This document shows positions 12,591 to 23,127 of a stretch of 64,000 nucleotides of DNA, piece after piece (positions within the stretch are counted from its first letter, which is position 1; each line of letters starts with the position of its first letter). The stretch spans positions 64,188,935 to 64,252,934 of the forward strand of contig CM043950.1 of assembly GCA_014529385.2 (NCBI GenBank), in the 5' to 3' direction. The DNA comes from Adiantum capillus-veneris (taxonomy: Eukaryota > Streptophyta > Polypodiopsida > Polypodiales > Pteridaceae). A model generated the notes under the pieces. The model was given only the letters and a program-made list of their open reading frames with translations, ran no database searches and was not told the DNA's origin. Position numbers and translations under genes: made by a program.

Positions 12591-12929
12591 CACGATATAC
12601 GTGGTTCACCCAATGTGGGCTACGTCCACAGGAAAGCAGCCACTCAATGTCTTTAGCACTTCAAAAGAAGAAGTAGTTTACAAAGGGATTAAACCCTTGA
12701 TAGAGCTCCCGCCTTGCTTCACTCTCACCACCTCACACTCACCTTGTTGCATCAACTTCACACTAGGAAATGTGTGTAGAAACGGCCTCCTTTTATAGGC
12801 CAAAAGGGCTGCCCTCACTAATGAGAGACCGCCATGTGTAGCCGCCCTTGCGCGAATAAGTCCAAATCGGACCCTCCAATCCGCCCATGTGTGGCCGCCC
12901 TTGAGAAGACAAGTCCGCTTTTGAATTCG

Positions 12930-13030
12930 GCCACCGGCCACCGGCCATTGACTTCCGACCACCGGCCATCAGCCATTGACTACCGGCCACCGGTCAACCG
13001 ACCGATTGTTTTCCGACCACTTTCCGGCCA
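12930..13030. repeat. GC-rich minisatellite-like repeat in the solo LTR
   Basis: Repeated CCGGCCACCGG and CCATTGACT phrases with a period near 27 bp. Confidence 0.7.
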
Positions 13031-13233
13031 CCGTCCGGCCATAATATTCCGGCGAAAAAAAGTCTCGGGGGCCTCTAAAGTTGCCCCTGATTTTTGTTCG
13101 TGAAAATTTTGGTTTCCGGTGAGTGATTTTCCTTCATGCACGATGGCTTCTCCTCATAATGGGGGCTTTACAAATGTGCGCTTTTACCACAGAAAATTAC
13201 AAGGGTAAATCAGGCTCCATACTTAACACAATC

Positions 13234-13545
13234 TATCAAAAGTGATCCTTGTTGTGAGGTTGAGTACATGGCAACTTTCACGGGTACAATTGATTTTGTA
13301 TGGCTTAGATGCCTTCTTGTTGTCAATTTGAGTGTTGCATAGCAATCTTCCTATGAAAAGTAAAACTCATTGATAGTTTCACAGAACCCTAGTTTTCCAT
13401 GCTTGACAAAGAATAGATATGCGTTATCTCCAGCTCATTAAGAGACCTTAAGAGATTACCATGAATTGTGTGTTGACGCAGGACATCATGCTCACCTATC
13501 TATTTGCAAAAGCAATGCCTCATAAGATGTTAGGCAACCTTGTGT
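13234..13545 (+). pseudogene. old Ty1/copia RNase H remnant
   Basis: The translation shows the copia RNase H hallmarks CEVEYMATFTGTIDFVWLR (consensus SSCEAEYMA...WLR), then, with stops, a degraded NPVFHARTKHID-like segment (13390-13440) and a QDIMLTYLFAKAMP segment matching the T-x-D-Q-L-A-D-I-F-T-K-A-L-P end of copia polyproteins. Stops and frame changes show it is dead. The solo LTR at 12465-13228 was inserted just before it, within the same domain. Confidence 0.75.
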
Positions 13546-13943
13546 GCTCATAAGGAAGTTTTCTTGGACTCGCACAGGATTTGTGCGATCGGGATGAAAA
13601 GACTTTTGCAAATCTTTAAGCTTGCTTACCGTTATTATTTGATTTTGTTGAGGCCTAATATTTCCCAATATGGAAGTGCTAGCTCATGTTTGAATATGTG
13701 GTGGTTCTTTTTACCCTCACACTATTTTCGCGTGCTTTTGTATAGATGCAATAGATTTGCACTCATGCCCAAACCAACAAATCAAAACATAGTGCTGTGT
13801 GCTCTTGGGCGCTCTCTCCTTCGTCTAGTTGTGTGCACGTCCTGAACCTAAAAATCAGCCAACATGACAAGAAAGCCAAAGGGATGGCAACTTGCTTAGT
13901 CACATGGAAGTGAGCAATCGGAAATTGATATTCAATAAAAATG

Positions 13944-13995
<52 letters not shown>

Positions 13996-15100
13996 GGTGA
14001 CCTCTTTGGTTCACGGAATGCAACATATCATCCCCTGTTAGCATGAGGAGCCTTTTCCAATGCCATTACAAGGTAGCTAATAAAAGCTAGTATGAAAACC
14101 ATCTTTGTAACACTCATTGGTAGCTTGTTTCCATTACCTTTATGGCTTCTGATCAACAATTTTCAATATCATCTTCTTTTATTCTAAAATTGGCCAACTC
14201 TCCTCTGGTTGTGCTACTTCGTGGCTTGTTAATGTATAGAATATTGTGTTGTATTTTAATGTACATTGTTTTGTCTAACATTGTGGCAATGATTAATGCT
14301 ATTGTACCCTATGATATTGTGATGATACACGTGATAGCTTTCTCTTGCTCTGTTGTCTCCACTTTTGTACAACAACCGTGTTGTTCAAACTTAAGCTAAA
14401 TATAGAACATACAAGTTAGTTATAATTAAGAGTGACATGCTTACAAGTCTAGGCATATAACTGTAGGCATATGATTCCTGTATCAATGAACTATATCTAG
14501 CACTACATTCTTCAAAATTCTCAAATTGATGTAGGCACTATAGCACCATCCTCAACTCTTATTGATGATCTGGCCATCTATCAAATAGATCATTATACAA
14601 AGGTTTTTAATTTAATTGGGAGTGCGCACACATAGGTGTGTGCGTCCGTGAGCGTGTGTGTTTGTGTGTGTGTGTGTGTGAACCAAGTAATTATGTGTAT
14701 AAAATAGGTGTTTCCATAAAACAAGTAATTATGGACACTCACCATAGAACGGAAGGAAACAAATTGAAAATAGGGCCCTTCACTGGGAACAAAATTGCAT
14801 GATAACACGGAAAAAGTTCAACTTCAATGGTGTCTAGAAATGCAAAAACTAGAGTATTGCCATATGGAAGTGACCAAATTGCAAGTGCACAAATAACTCT
14901 CAACTCAATGACAGGAAATGTACAGAACCCTAACTGAGAACATCCTGCCAGAAGATTGTATTGGTATACATCTAGAAAAATGCTCTTACTTTTCTAGGAT
15001 TGTGGTCATCAACGCAAAAAGGGCTAGACAGACGACTAGACTCTGATTTCATCTTTCAAACAATAATTGGCTCCTTCCCATGAGCTCTTCATAAATAGTC
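13546..15100. other. no gene seen; two microsatellites
   Basis: Contains a (CT)n run at 13949-13992 and an interrupted (GT)n run at 14638-14680. No frame with recognisable motifs on either strand. Confidence 0.55.
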
Positions 15101-15250
15101 CTACGTATCAATAGCATGAAATTTGTGAATACAATGTTTAGCAGTGTGTGGAGTAATGGAACACATAAGAGAGAGCGCAATCAATGCATGAGCATGAGCA
15201 TGCACATCCTCAGCATCCCAACTGCATTCCCACCAGGCAAAATCCAAAAA
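15101..15250 (-). pseudogene. Ty1/copia Gag fragment
   Basis: The minus-strand translation includes WDAEDVHAHAHALIALSL...SITPHTAK, closely parallel to WDVKDAQAHALIALSVKRTIIPH in the Gag of the intact copia at 17610-22742. It is only about 50 residues, with nothing Gag-like on either side, so it is a scrap of a related copia family. Confidence 0.6.
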
Positions 15251-15430
15251 AGCAACACATACCAAGAAAATGCCTGATGTAGAGACCTCCTTCCAGCATG
15301 TGGGAGAACTCCAACAAAAAAACCCGCGTATTCCATGCACCTAAGTGAAAAATAGCCACATAAGCATTCCAAGTGCACATATCAACTGAAAAGAGAAAAT
15401 TCAAAATGTGCAAGTTTTGATGCAATCAGA

Positions 15431-17609
15431 GTTCAGAGGATAATAAAAAAAACCTAATAAACAAGTGACTTGCATCTCCCAAATCCTTCATAGAAAACTG
15501 TGTGCTAAGTGATTCTTCAAGATAGCAATCTACTTGAATCCCTTAGCAATCAATCTAGCCTTATACTTAGGCTCGGGATCTTTTGCCATGATTACTTAGA
15601 TTACCGAGCCATTTTCAGGACAAGGCTTGTTTTCCCTCTGATAACTCTATTAGTTCCTAAGTCTCATTTGCCATAATCGAGTCATACTCTAATTGCATTG
15701 ATTCCTCCACTTCATTCTATCTTCCTTATGAATAACCTTTTGGTAGTAGCACATAGGCTCTCAACAACCAATACCAAGAGACTCACACAGGACTATGCTC
15801 TCTCTAGAGCACTACTAGTGGTAGGAACATCACTAGGAAGCTGAACTATTTGTTTGATCTCACTTGAGGCTACATCCTTGAATATAACCTTGTGATACTC
15901 AAACTCTTTGATGGGATTTCTATGCATCTTCAACTCATTGAAGATAACTTGTGAGCTACGAATGACTTTTCTAGATTCTGGGTGCTAGAGACGACAACCT
16001 ATCTCTCCATCTATACCATACCCGATGAAGATGCAGTTGCATGATTTTGGATCTAGCTTCTTGTATAGCTCTTTAGGGACATATGAGAATGCCTCACACC
16101 TAATAAATACATGTAATGTGTCGCAGTTTGGTTTCTTGCCAATCCATAGTTCAATGGCATATTAGGTGATCAATTGATGATGTGAACTACTATCATAACA
16201 GCCTCTCACTAAAACTCTAGAGGTAAGTTTTCCATAAACAACATGGCTGTGACTCCCTTGAATTTTTCTATTCATACCAATGGAGATGTATTCTCCCCAT
16301 TGTTAGTGCACAAAGCCTTCAACTTCTTACCTTACTGGTTCTCTACCATTGCAAGGAATTTTTAAAATGTAGCAAAAACTTCATCTTTCCTCTTCAAGAG
16401 GTAGACCCACACCTTCCAAGTAGAGTCACCTATGAATGTTAGGAAATGTAATGCCCACATAAGTCACTACCAAGTCTAGAGGATTCCTTAACTCTCTATT
16501 CAATAAGGAGGTGGTAACTCATCTGTTTGTCATAAATGTAATGCTCACACAAACTAAAATCAAAATAGTTTAAGACAAGTAAGTAGCCCAAACACTAAAG
16601 TTGTTTCATTCCTTTTTGACTCATATGATCAAGTCATTTATGCCACAACTCAATGGAAGGCAACTTGACAACATATATGGAATTATTTTTCACAAAAGAG
16701 ACATACAAAGAGTACAATGAGCCAGACTTTTGGCCTTTCAAGATGACCAAATTTCCCTTCCGAACCATCTAGGAACCATTGCCAAAAATTGTAGTATGGC
16801 CCAAATCATCAAGTTGACTTGATGACACTAAGCTCTTAGTCAACTTTGGCACATGTCTATTGACACCTCAATCATAAATTCAATGTCGTCACCCATGCAT
16901 AACTTCACATCTCCAATTCCACAAATGTCAAGTTGATACGAGTCACCTAGCTTGATCGAATGATGCATAGAAACATAACTAAAGAACCATTCCCTATGGG
17001 GAGTAACATGAAAATTTGCACCTGAGTCAATGATCCAGTTTTGTAAATAACACTCATCAAGAGTCAATAATGCATCTAGACCCAAATCAATAGTAAATAT
17101 CAAGACATTGAACGGGTGAAGCACATCAAGAACAACCTCACCTAGTGGATACTCAACTACATTGAGCTCCCCAATCTTCACACTACTCTTAGGAGTTTTA
17201 GAAATGACAATGATTTACCCTTTTCACATTGAAAAATGTGACAACCTTTCTTCAAATGGCCTTTCCTGTGGCAATGATAGCATTACACAATTCATAGATC
17301 ATGTCCACGACAAGTATTTTTATGATCTTGTGACCAACTGCAACTACAATTGTGACCTCTTTTCCTTTGACGACCATCACGAGCTATATATGAATCACCA
17401 TGTCCACTAGTGTTGAGAGACTGACATTTAATCTCTTCTGTGAGTAGAGAACTAGTAACATCACCAAAAACAAGCTTGCCCTTAGGGAAAAAGTTAGTAA
17501 TGGCCGTGTTAAAATGAGTCCCATGATGAAGGCAAAGAAAATAGCAATAAAATGGATTTCATTTCATCATCAAAATTGAGTCCCTTAGTTAGATGTAAGC
17601 TGCAAAAAC
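15431..17609 (-). pseudogene. old minus-strand Ty1/copia: Gag C-terminus, zinc knuckle, protease, integrase, start of RT
   Basis: Read on the minus strand this segment holds, in order: the end of Gag; a zinc knuckle C-Y-H-C-H-R-K-G-H-L-K-K-G-C (CX2CX4HX4C, about 17231-17275); a copia protease with W-I-I-D-S-G-A and H-V-T-P-H (about 17000-17033); degraded integrase segments (LWHK, N-N-G-G-E-Y); and the beginning of the RT domain near 15640-15720 (ES-MQLEYDSIMANET). After that an internal deletion jumps to a SMKDLGDASH-like segment near 15450. Stops and frameshifts occur throughout. The element continues upstream, on the other side of the young copia insertion, at 22743-23127. Confidence 0.8.
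17605..17609. repeat. target site duplication AAAAC, left copy
   Basis: Directly precedes the LTR's TGTTACC; identical to 22743-22747. Confidence 0.85.
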
Positions 17610-17836
17610 TGTTACCATATACATGTGGTAGTGATGTGTGTGAACACACTAGGACCGCCGGGGAATTTTTTCCCTCTTTAGGAGGTTTTTTCCCCCGTGC
17701 ATTGTATATACGCCCATCACTCTAGGGCTATCAATCTTTCCATTGCACACTAAGTAACATACTCTCTATTGTGTGCCTTGAGCTTCCTTCGTCTTCTCCA
17801 AGCTGTGTGTGTTTCTCTGCAACCCTAATTCCAACT
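17610..17836 (+). repeat. 5' LTR of the young copia
   Basis: Starts TGTTACC. It contains a TATA-like TGTATATACG near 17702-17712 and is identical to the 3' LTR except at one internal site and the last base. Confidence 0.9.
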
Positions 17837-17838
17837 AT

Positions 17839-17850
17839 TGGTATCAGAGC
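17839..17850 (+). promoter_or_regulatory. primer binding site, tRNA-iMet type
   Basis: TGGTATCAGAGC, the common plant copia primer site complementary to the initiator methionine tRNA 3' end, two bases after the 5' LTR. Confidence 0.9.
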
Positions 17851-18153
17851 AGGTCACGTCCTCCCGGGCTTAGTCGCCAGCTGCTCCAGCACACGCCTGC
17901 TCACTTTCTCCGATTTCAGTGAGCTTTGGCGAGCGTTCTCAGAATTTTGATTTGGGCTCATTTCGGCCTCCGTCTCCACTACAGGCAGTACTGCACAGGC
18001 TATTTTGTCATTTTGTGCAGATTTTCTGTCAGTGCCGTTTTCTGCATAACAGGTGCCTTATAGTCTTCTACGGTTTGTGCTATATAGCACAAGTTGTTCC
18101 CGGTCCATTTCTCCTATTTTTGGGCAGTTTTCACATCAGGTGCAGCATTTACC

Positions 18154-20400
18154 ATGGCTGACAACAACAACACAGATGTGTTCAAGATGTTTGCTGCTGA
18201 GGACAGGTTGGATGGGGACAACTACCCTATGTGGGCTTATATGATGCAACATGTTCTTGTGTCAAAAGGTGTCTGGAACATTGTGCAGGGCATTGATGTA
18301 CGTCCTGGTTCTGAAGATGTAGGCGATGTTGAGGATGTTGCAGGTCTTGCTGCAAGGATTGCAGCTGTTAGAGTTGTTTTGCCTACGGTAGAACAAGCTC
18401 GTTGGGATGTTAAGGATGCGCAGGCTCATGCATTGATTGCGTTGTCTGTGAAGCGCACCATTATTCCTCACATCCGTTCAGCAAAATCTGCAAAACAGGC
18501 TTGGGATATTCTAGCAGGTCTTTATGCAAGCCGCAATGAGGCTAAAATTGCTTTGCTGCGTAAAGAGCTAGAGTCGAAGATTATGCATGAGGAAGATGAT
18601 ATGGACACTTTCCTTGCTAGTGTCAAGGATATCAATGAGCAACTCATTTCTGCAGGTGAAGTCATTTCGGACAGTTCCCTTGTGCAGACTGTTCTTGATG
18701 CCTTACCAGATTCCTACCAGACTTTTGCTAGTACTTGGAGACTCATGACCCAAGGAAATCCTGAAGTTGTCAAGTTTGATGCATTATGCACATTGCTGTT
18801 GCAAGAGTCACTTTCTAGAAAAAACAGGACTAGGCAGCGTGCAGTTGAACAGGCTTTTATTGCTTCTCAAAGAAAGGGTGGTAACAGTAATGCAGCCACT
18901 TCTTATGGTTCTGCTGCGAGTGGCAAAAATTCTGTTCCTAATGCTTCTGCTGGCAGCACTTCGTCTGGCAATTCTGGTGATAAGGGCAAAAAGAAGATGC
19001 GTTGCCATTATTGTAAAGCCAATGATCACTTAATCAAGTCGTGTCCTAAGTTGAAGGCCAAAGAGGCTAAGAAGAAAGAGGGTGGTTCCACTGCAAATGC
19101 TGGTTCCACTACAAATGCAGCCATTGTTGAGTCTTCTGTGAAAGGAGATTGTGATGCTGATGTTGATGCAGAATGGGCTTTTAGCGCAGAGTGCACTTAC
19201 AATCCTGCTGTCCATGATGCATGCTTGTCAGTTGCTGCAGATTCACATGTGTGGTATTTCGACAGTGGTGCTACAAAGCACATTACCTCACATCGTGAAT
19301 TGTTTACCTCTCTCGAGTCTGTCCCTCATGGGAATTCAGTCACTTGTGCCAACAACGCCTCTTATCCAGTTCAGGGAGTTGGAAAGATTGTGCTCACTGC
19401 TGCTAATGGCAGTTCCTTCACACTTGTTGATGCACTTTATGTACCTGGGATCAAGAAGAATCTCTTGTCTGTATCCGCACTTGCTAGACTTGGACTTGTA
19501 TTCAAATTTATGGATGACAGATGTACAGTTCATGATCTCAGTTTTGGTGATGAAATTGTTGCATCTGGGCTTTTGTGCCGTGGGCTGTATAAGCTCACTT
19601 TGTATGAGAAGTGTGGACAAAATTTTGCAAATGCTGTTGCAGATTCAAGGGCTATTTCAGATGCAAAACTTTGGCATGCACGTTTTGGTCATCTGAATTT
19701 TGCCAGTTTGCTGCGTTTACAGAAATCTGATATGGTTGCTTCTTTGGCGCCTCTTGAAGCACCTGTCAAACATGTTTGTGAAGGCTGTATTCTGGGTAAA
19801 ATGCAGCGTTCTAAGTTTCCAAAGGATGGTTCAGTTAGGGCCACATGCAGGTTGCAGCTTGTGCATAGTGATGTTTGTGGGCCCATGCAAACTCCGTCCT
19901 TGGGCAATTACCTGTACTTCGTGACTTTCATTGATGATTACTCCAGGCATGCATGGGTATTTCCGCTTAAAGCGAAGCCCGAAGTTTTTATGTGCTTCAA
20001 ACAATTTCTGGCTATGGCTGAAAATGTCTCAAAATGTACTATGGGAACCCTCCGTTCCGATCGAGGGGGGGAGTATATGTCTCATGAATTTAATGCATTT
20101 CTGGCTAGTCGTGGGATAAAACACCAATGTACAGTGCCTTATACACCTCAGCAAAATGGTGTTGCTGAGAGGAAAAACAGGTCACTGGCGGAAATGGCAC
20201 GATGTATGGTCAAAAGTCAAGCTTTGCCGCATTCTTTTTGGCTTGAGGCCATCATGTGTGCCACTTATGTATTTAACAGGTGTCCTACGAAAGCTTTGCA
20301 GTCTATTACTCCATATGAAGCATGGCATGATAGAAAGCCTTCTATTGAGCACATGCGTGTTTTTGGCTGTTTGGCATATGCTTTGGTGCCACAAGTGTAG
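18154..20400 (+). CDS. copia polyprotein, part 1: Gag, protease, integrase
   Basis: I place the start at the ATG at 18154 (MADNNNTDVF, context ACCATGG); the frame is open further upstream without a better ATG. Domains in order: copia Gag (residues about 1-230), a zinc knuckle C-H-Y-C-K-A-N-D-H-L-I-K-S-C at about residue 284, a protease active site W-Y-F-D-S-G-A (Asp at about 370), the integrase H-H-C-C zinc domain (HARFGHLN ... CEGCILGK), and an integrase core with the catalytic triad at residues 573 (HSDVCGP), 636 (SDRGGEY) and 672 (AERKNR), a D-35-E spacing. The frame ends at TAG 20398-20400, about 75 residues after the last catalytic residue. The same frame resumes immediately with RT. A CAG-to-TAG nonsense change is the simplest explanation. 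Confidence 0.93.
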   Translation: MADNNNTDVFKMFAAEDRLDGDNYPMWAYMMQHVLVSKGVWNIVQGIDVRPGSEDVGDVEDVAGLAARIAAVRVVLPTVEQARWDVKDAQAHALIALSVKRTIIPHIRSAKSAKQAWDILAGLYASRNEAKIALLRKELESKIMHEEDDMDTFLASVKDINEQLISAGEVISDSSLVQTVLDALPDSYQTFASTWRLMTQGNPEVVKFDALCTLLLQESLSRKNRTRQRAVEQAFIASQRKGGNSNAATSYGSAASGKNSVPNASAGSTSSGNSGDKGKKKMRCHYCKANDHLIKSCPKLKAKEAKKKEGGSTANAGSTTNAAIVESSVKGDCDADVDAEWAFSAECTYNPAVHDACLSVAADSHVWYFDSGATKHITSHRELFTSLESVPHGNSVTCANNASYPVQGVGKIVLTAANGSSFTLVDALYVPGIKKNLLSVSALARLGLVFKFMDDRCTVHDLSFGDEIVASGLLCRGLYKLTLYEKCGQNFANAVADSRAISDAKLWHARFGHLNFASLLRLQKSDMVASLAPLEAPVKHVCEGCILGKMQRSKFPKDGSVRATCRLQLVHSDVCGPMQTPSLGNYLYFVTFIDDYSRHAWVFPLKAKPEVFMCFKQFLAMAENVSKCTMGTLRSDRGGEYMSHEFNAFLASRGIKHQCTVPYTPQQNGVAERKNRSLAEMARCMVKSQALPHSFWLEAIMCATYVFNRCPTKALQSITPYEAWHDRKPSIEHMRVFGCLAYALVPQV

Positions 20401-22440
20401 CGCAGAAAATTGGATGATAAGGCTGTCAAATGTATTTTTGTTGGTTATAGTGCTGAAAGCAAAGGTTACAGGTTGTATCATCCGCAAACAAAACGTATTC
20501 TGGTTTCACGGGATGTAGTGTTTGTGGAAGATTCTGTTCAGCCCTTGCTGTCATGCACTAGAGACAGTAATGTAAGCTCACAGGACATTTATGACACTTT
20601 GTTGCCTCTTTTCAGTGGTGGAAATACGAATGTAAGTTCCAATGAGGCAAATGTACAGCCTATGGGGGTTTCTGAAAATGTTTTAGAACAGCCTATTACT
20701 GATGCAGATGTACATGATGTACTTGATGAGGAAAGGGCTGAAAATGAGCAGGCTAGAGGTATGCCAAAATGGCTGGTGCACACTTTGCGTGACAGTAAAT
20801 TGGATGCACCTTTATCTAGTTGTACTCGTTCAGGCTCTCGCCATGCATCTTATGCATCAGATTGTTATGCTTTGGCTGTGTCTAGTTTACATGATGTTGA
20901 GGAGCCTCTGTCTTTTGATGAAGCACAGAATTCAGAAAAATGGACTGCTGCCATGAAATCAGAATATGATGCACTTATAGAGAATGACACATGGACTTTA
21001 TGTGATTTGCCTCCTGGCAAAAAGGCCATTGGTACGAAGTGGGTTTACAAGTTGAAACGCAAGCCGGATGGTGAGATCGATCGCCATAAGGCTCGACTTG
21101 TTGCAAAGGGTTATGCACAACAAAAAGGCATAGATTATGAAGAGACTTTTGCTCCCACTTGTCGTATGACTACTGTACGTTTTCTATGTGCATTGGCAGC
21201 TCATTTTGGTTGGGATGTACATCAATCAGACATTGTTATTGCTTTCTTGAGTGGTGACATATTTGAGGAAGTTTATGTAACGCAGCCTCGCGGTTTTGTC
21301 ATAAAAGGACAAGAGGACAAAGTGTGCAAATGTAAGAAGGCTTTGTATGGGTTGAAGCAATCTCCTCGTGCTTGGTATGAGAAAGCTGACACTCATTTGG
21401 TTAAACGAGGCTTTCGTAACAGTCCAACAGAAAGCACATTGTATGTAAAGCGTGAGGATGATGTATTTCTCATTGTGGTTCTTTATGTTGATGATTTGCT
21501 GATCACTGGACCAAATGAGAGACATATTGCTGAATTTAAGGCTGATTTGAATGCTACTTTCAAAATGAAAGATTTGGGGCTGTTGCATCATTACTTGGGT
21601 ATACAGTTTAAGCAGTGTGATGGTGGTATTGCCTTGTGTCAGAAAAGTTACATAGAGACATTGCTATGTAAGTTTGGACTTGAGGATTGCAAACCTATTG
21701 CCACTCCCATGGAAACAGGTTTGAAGTTGAGTCTACATGATGCTGGCGATCCTGCTGATGTCACTCTTTACCAAACTGCTGTTGGCTGCCTCATTTATGT
21801 ATGCAACACGAGGCCAGATATTCAGTTTGCAGTCTCGCAGGTCAGCAGATTTATGCATAGCCCAGGGTCTAAGCATTGGCAGGCTGTCAAGAGGATTTTC
21901 CGCTACCTTAGTGGCACTTTACATCTTGGCTTGTTTTATCCCAAGGGGGGATCATTGCCGCCAGACTTACATGCTTTTTCGGACTCAGATTGGGCTGGTT
22001 GTTTTGACACGCGAGTGTCCACAAGTGGTTTTTGTTTCATGCTTGGCAGTTCATGTATATCATGGTTGAGCAAGAAGCAACCTACTGTGGCCACTTCGAG
22101 TTGTGAGGCTGAGTACAGGGCAGTCTTCACAGCTACGGTTGAGTGTGTATGGCTCAGACGCCTTATGGCTGACTTGGGTGTTGGACAGGACACTGCCAAC
22201 ACTATCTACACTGATAGTCAGAGCGCATTGGCAGTTGCGAGGAACCCAGTTTTTCATGCTCGCACAAAGCACATTGAGGTGCATTACCACTATGTCAGGG
22301 AGAGGCTCTCAGCAGGAGAGATCAGCTTGGCTTATGTGCCAACACAGGACAAACTTGCAGATCTTTTCACAAAGGCATTGTCTCGTGAGAAGCTTGAAGC
22401 TTTCCGCAAAGCTTTGGGCTTACTCCCCTTTGTGGACTGA
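20401..22440 (+). CDS. copia polyprotein, part 2: reverse transcriptase and RNase H
   Basis: This is in the same frame as part 1, separated only by the TAG at 20398. It starts with the integrase C-terminal segment (KCIFVGYS...GYRLY), then a linker, then the copia RT beginning W-T-A-A-M-K-S-E-Y-D-A-L, with KWVYKLK, LVAKGYAQ, LYGLKQSPRAWY and the catalytic YVDDLL at 21484-21501. RNase H follows with SDSDWAG (near 21980), SSCEAEYRA and HARTKHIEVHYH. It ends at TGA 22438-22440. All catalytic motifs look intact. Without readthrough of the TAG the RT would not be made from the full-length polyprotein. Confidence 0.93.
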   Translation, partial: RRKLDDKAVKCIFVGYSAESKGYRLYHPQTKRILVSRDVVFVEDSVQPLLSCTRDSNVSSQDIYDTLLPLFSGGNTNVSSNEANVQPMGVSENVLEQPITDADVHDVLDEERAENEQARGMPKWLVHTLRDSKLDAPLSSCTRSGSRHASYASDCYALAVSSLHDVEEPLSFDEAQNSEKWTAAMKSEYDALIENDTWTLCDLPPGKKAIGTKWVYKLKRKPDGEIDRHKARLVAKGYAQQKGIDYEETFAPTCRMTTVRFLCALAAHFGWDVHQSDIVIAFLSGDIFEEVYVTQPRGFVIKGQEDKVCKCKKALYGLKQSPRAWYEKADTHLVKRGFRNSPTESTLYVKREDDVFLIVVLYVDDLLITGPNERHIAEFKADLNATFKMKDLGLLHHYLGIQFKQCDGGIALCQKSYIETLLCKFGLEDCKPIATPMETGLKLSLHDAGDPADVTLYQTAVGCLIYVCNTRPDIQFAVSQVSRFMHSPGSKHWQAVKRIFRYLSGTLHLGLFYPKGGSLPPDLHAFSDSDWAGCFDTRVSTSGFCFMLGSSCISWLSKKQPTVATSSCEAEYRAVFTATVECVWLRRLMADLGVGQDTANTIYTDSQSALAVARNPVFHARTKHIEVHYHYVRERLSAGEISLAYVPTQDKLADLFTKALSREKLEAFRKALGLLPFVD

Positions 22441-22502
22441 TCCTGTCCTCAGGGCATGGCACTTCCCTTTACTCATGTGCCAGCTCTCGTTCACCGCATC
22501 AC

Positions 22503-22515
22503 TCCAGGGGGGATT
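22503..22515 (+). promoter_or_regulatory. polypurine tract of the young copia
   Basis: The purine-rich CCAGGGGGGATT lies immediately before the 3' LTR, where plus-strand DNA priming occurs. Confidence 0.8.
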
Positions 22516-22742
22516 TGTTACCATATACATGTGGTAGTGATGTGTGTGAACACACTAGGACCGCCGGGGAATTTTTTCCCTCTTTAGGAGGTTTTTTCCC
22601 CCGTGCATTGTATATACGCCCATCACTCTAGGGCTATCAATCTTTCCATTGCACACTAAGTAACATACTCTCTATTGTGTGCCTTGACCTTCCTTCGTCT
22701 TCTCCAAGCTGTGTGTGTTTCTCTGCAACCCTAATTCCAACA
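22516..22742 (+). repeat. 3' LTR of the young copia
   Basis: Starts TGTTACC and ends ...CCAACA; followed by AAAAC, the target duplication. Confidence 0.9.
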
Positions 22743-23127
22743 AAAACAAGTTGTTGAACTCATTCAAGTGTGAATTGACACTACTACCCTCTTTAATGTT
22801 CAAAAGCATGAGCTTTTTCATAAGAAAAACCTTATTTGTGGCACTCTTGCTATCCCAAGCTAAGAAAGATGACTCCCATAATTCTTTTGTAGTAGTCTTG
22901 TCCATAATCATAAAGAAAAGAGACTCACCAAAATGCATGCAAATGGTTCCCATAGCAAAAGCATCAAAATCCTCCCACTCATCAATTTAAACACCCTCTA
23001 TACGCTCTTTCAATGTCACTACAAGACCCTTATTGACCAAAACATCAAGCATACATTGCTTTTAGATCATGAATTTTGTGCCATCAAAATTCTTGATATA
23101 GTACTCTTTCTCAAAAGGTCCAGCCAT
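22743..23127 (-). pseudogene. old minus-strand Ty1/copia: Gag N-terminal half
   Basis: The minus-strand reading begins with an ATG at 23125-23127 (MAGPFEKEYYIKNFDGTKF) and runs through DKTTTKELWESSF...NKVFLMKKLMLLNIKEGSSVNSHLNEFNN, a textbook plant copia Gag (UBN2-type) segment. At 22743 it is cut by the young copia, and the Gag resumes at 17609. Two in-frame stops are present near the start. Confidence 0.85.

Larger units (their letters stand above)
12460..13233 (+). mobile_element. solo LTR with 5-bp target site duplication CAATC
   Basis: The LTR body is 12465-13228, beginning TGTTAG and ending TTAACA. CAATC is present at 12460-12464 and again at 13229-13233, a perfect 5-bp duplication. 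No internal region is present, so this is a solo LTR left by LTR-LTR recombination, or a truncated copy. It contains a GA microsatellite (12554-12587), the phrase ACGTGGTTCACCC...GGGCTACGTCCAC that I associate with plant LTRs, and GC-rich minisatellite-like CCGGCCACCGG repeats at about 12930-13030. Its removal rejoins a copia RNase H frame. Orientation follows the TG...CA ends and the leader-like GA run, and is tentative. Confidence 0.8.
17610..22742 (+). mobile_element. nearly intact Ty1/copia retrotransposon
   Basis: The element is 5133 bp with LTRs of 227 bp at 17610-17836 and 22516-22742, a tRNA-iMet primer site, one Gag-Pol frame interrupted by a single stop, and a polypurine tract. The LTRs differ at one internal base (G at 17782 vs C at 22688) plus the terminal base, so insertion was recent. 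It is flanked by AAAAC on both sides. It sits in the opposite orientation within the Gag coding region of an older copia element, which resumes on both sides. Confidence 0.93.

Noticed and set aside
12601-13103. Frames of 60-95 codons on both strands in a GC-rich stretch
   Set aside because: They lie inside the solo LTR and come from its minisatellite-like repeat; no recognisable protein.
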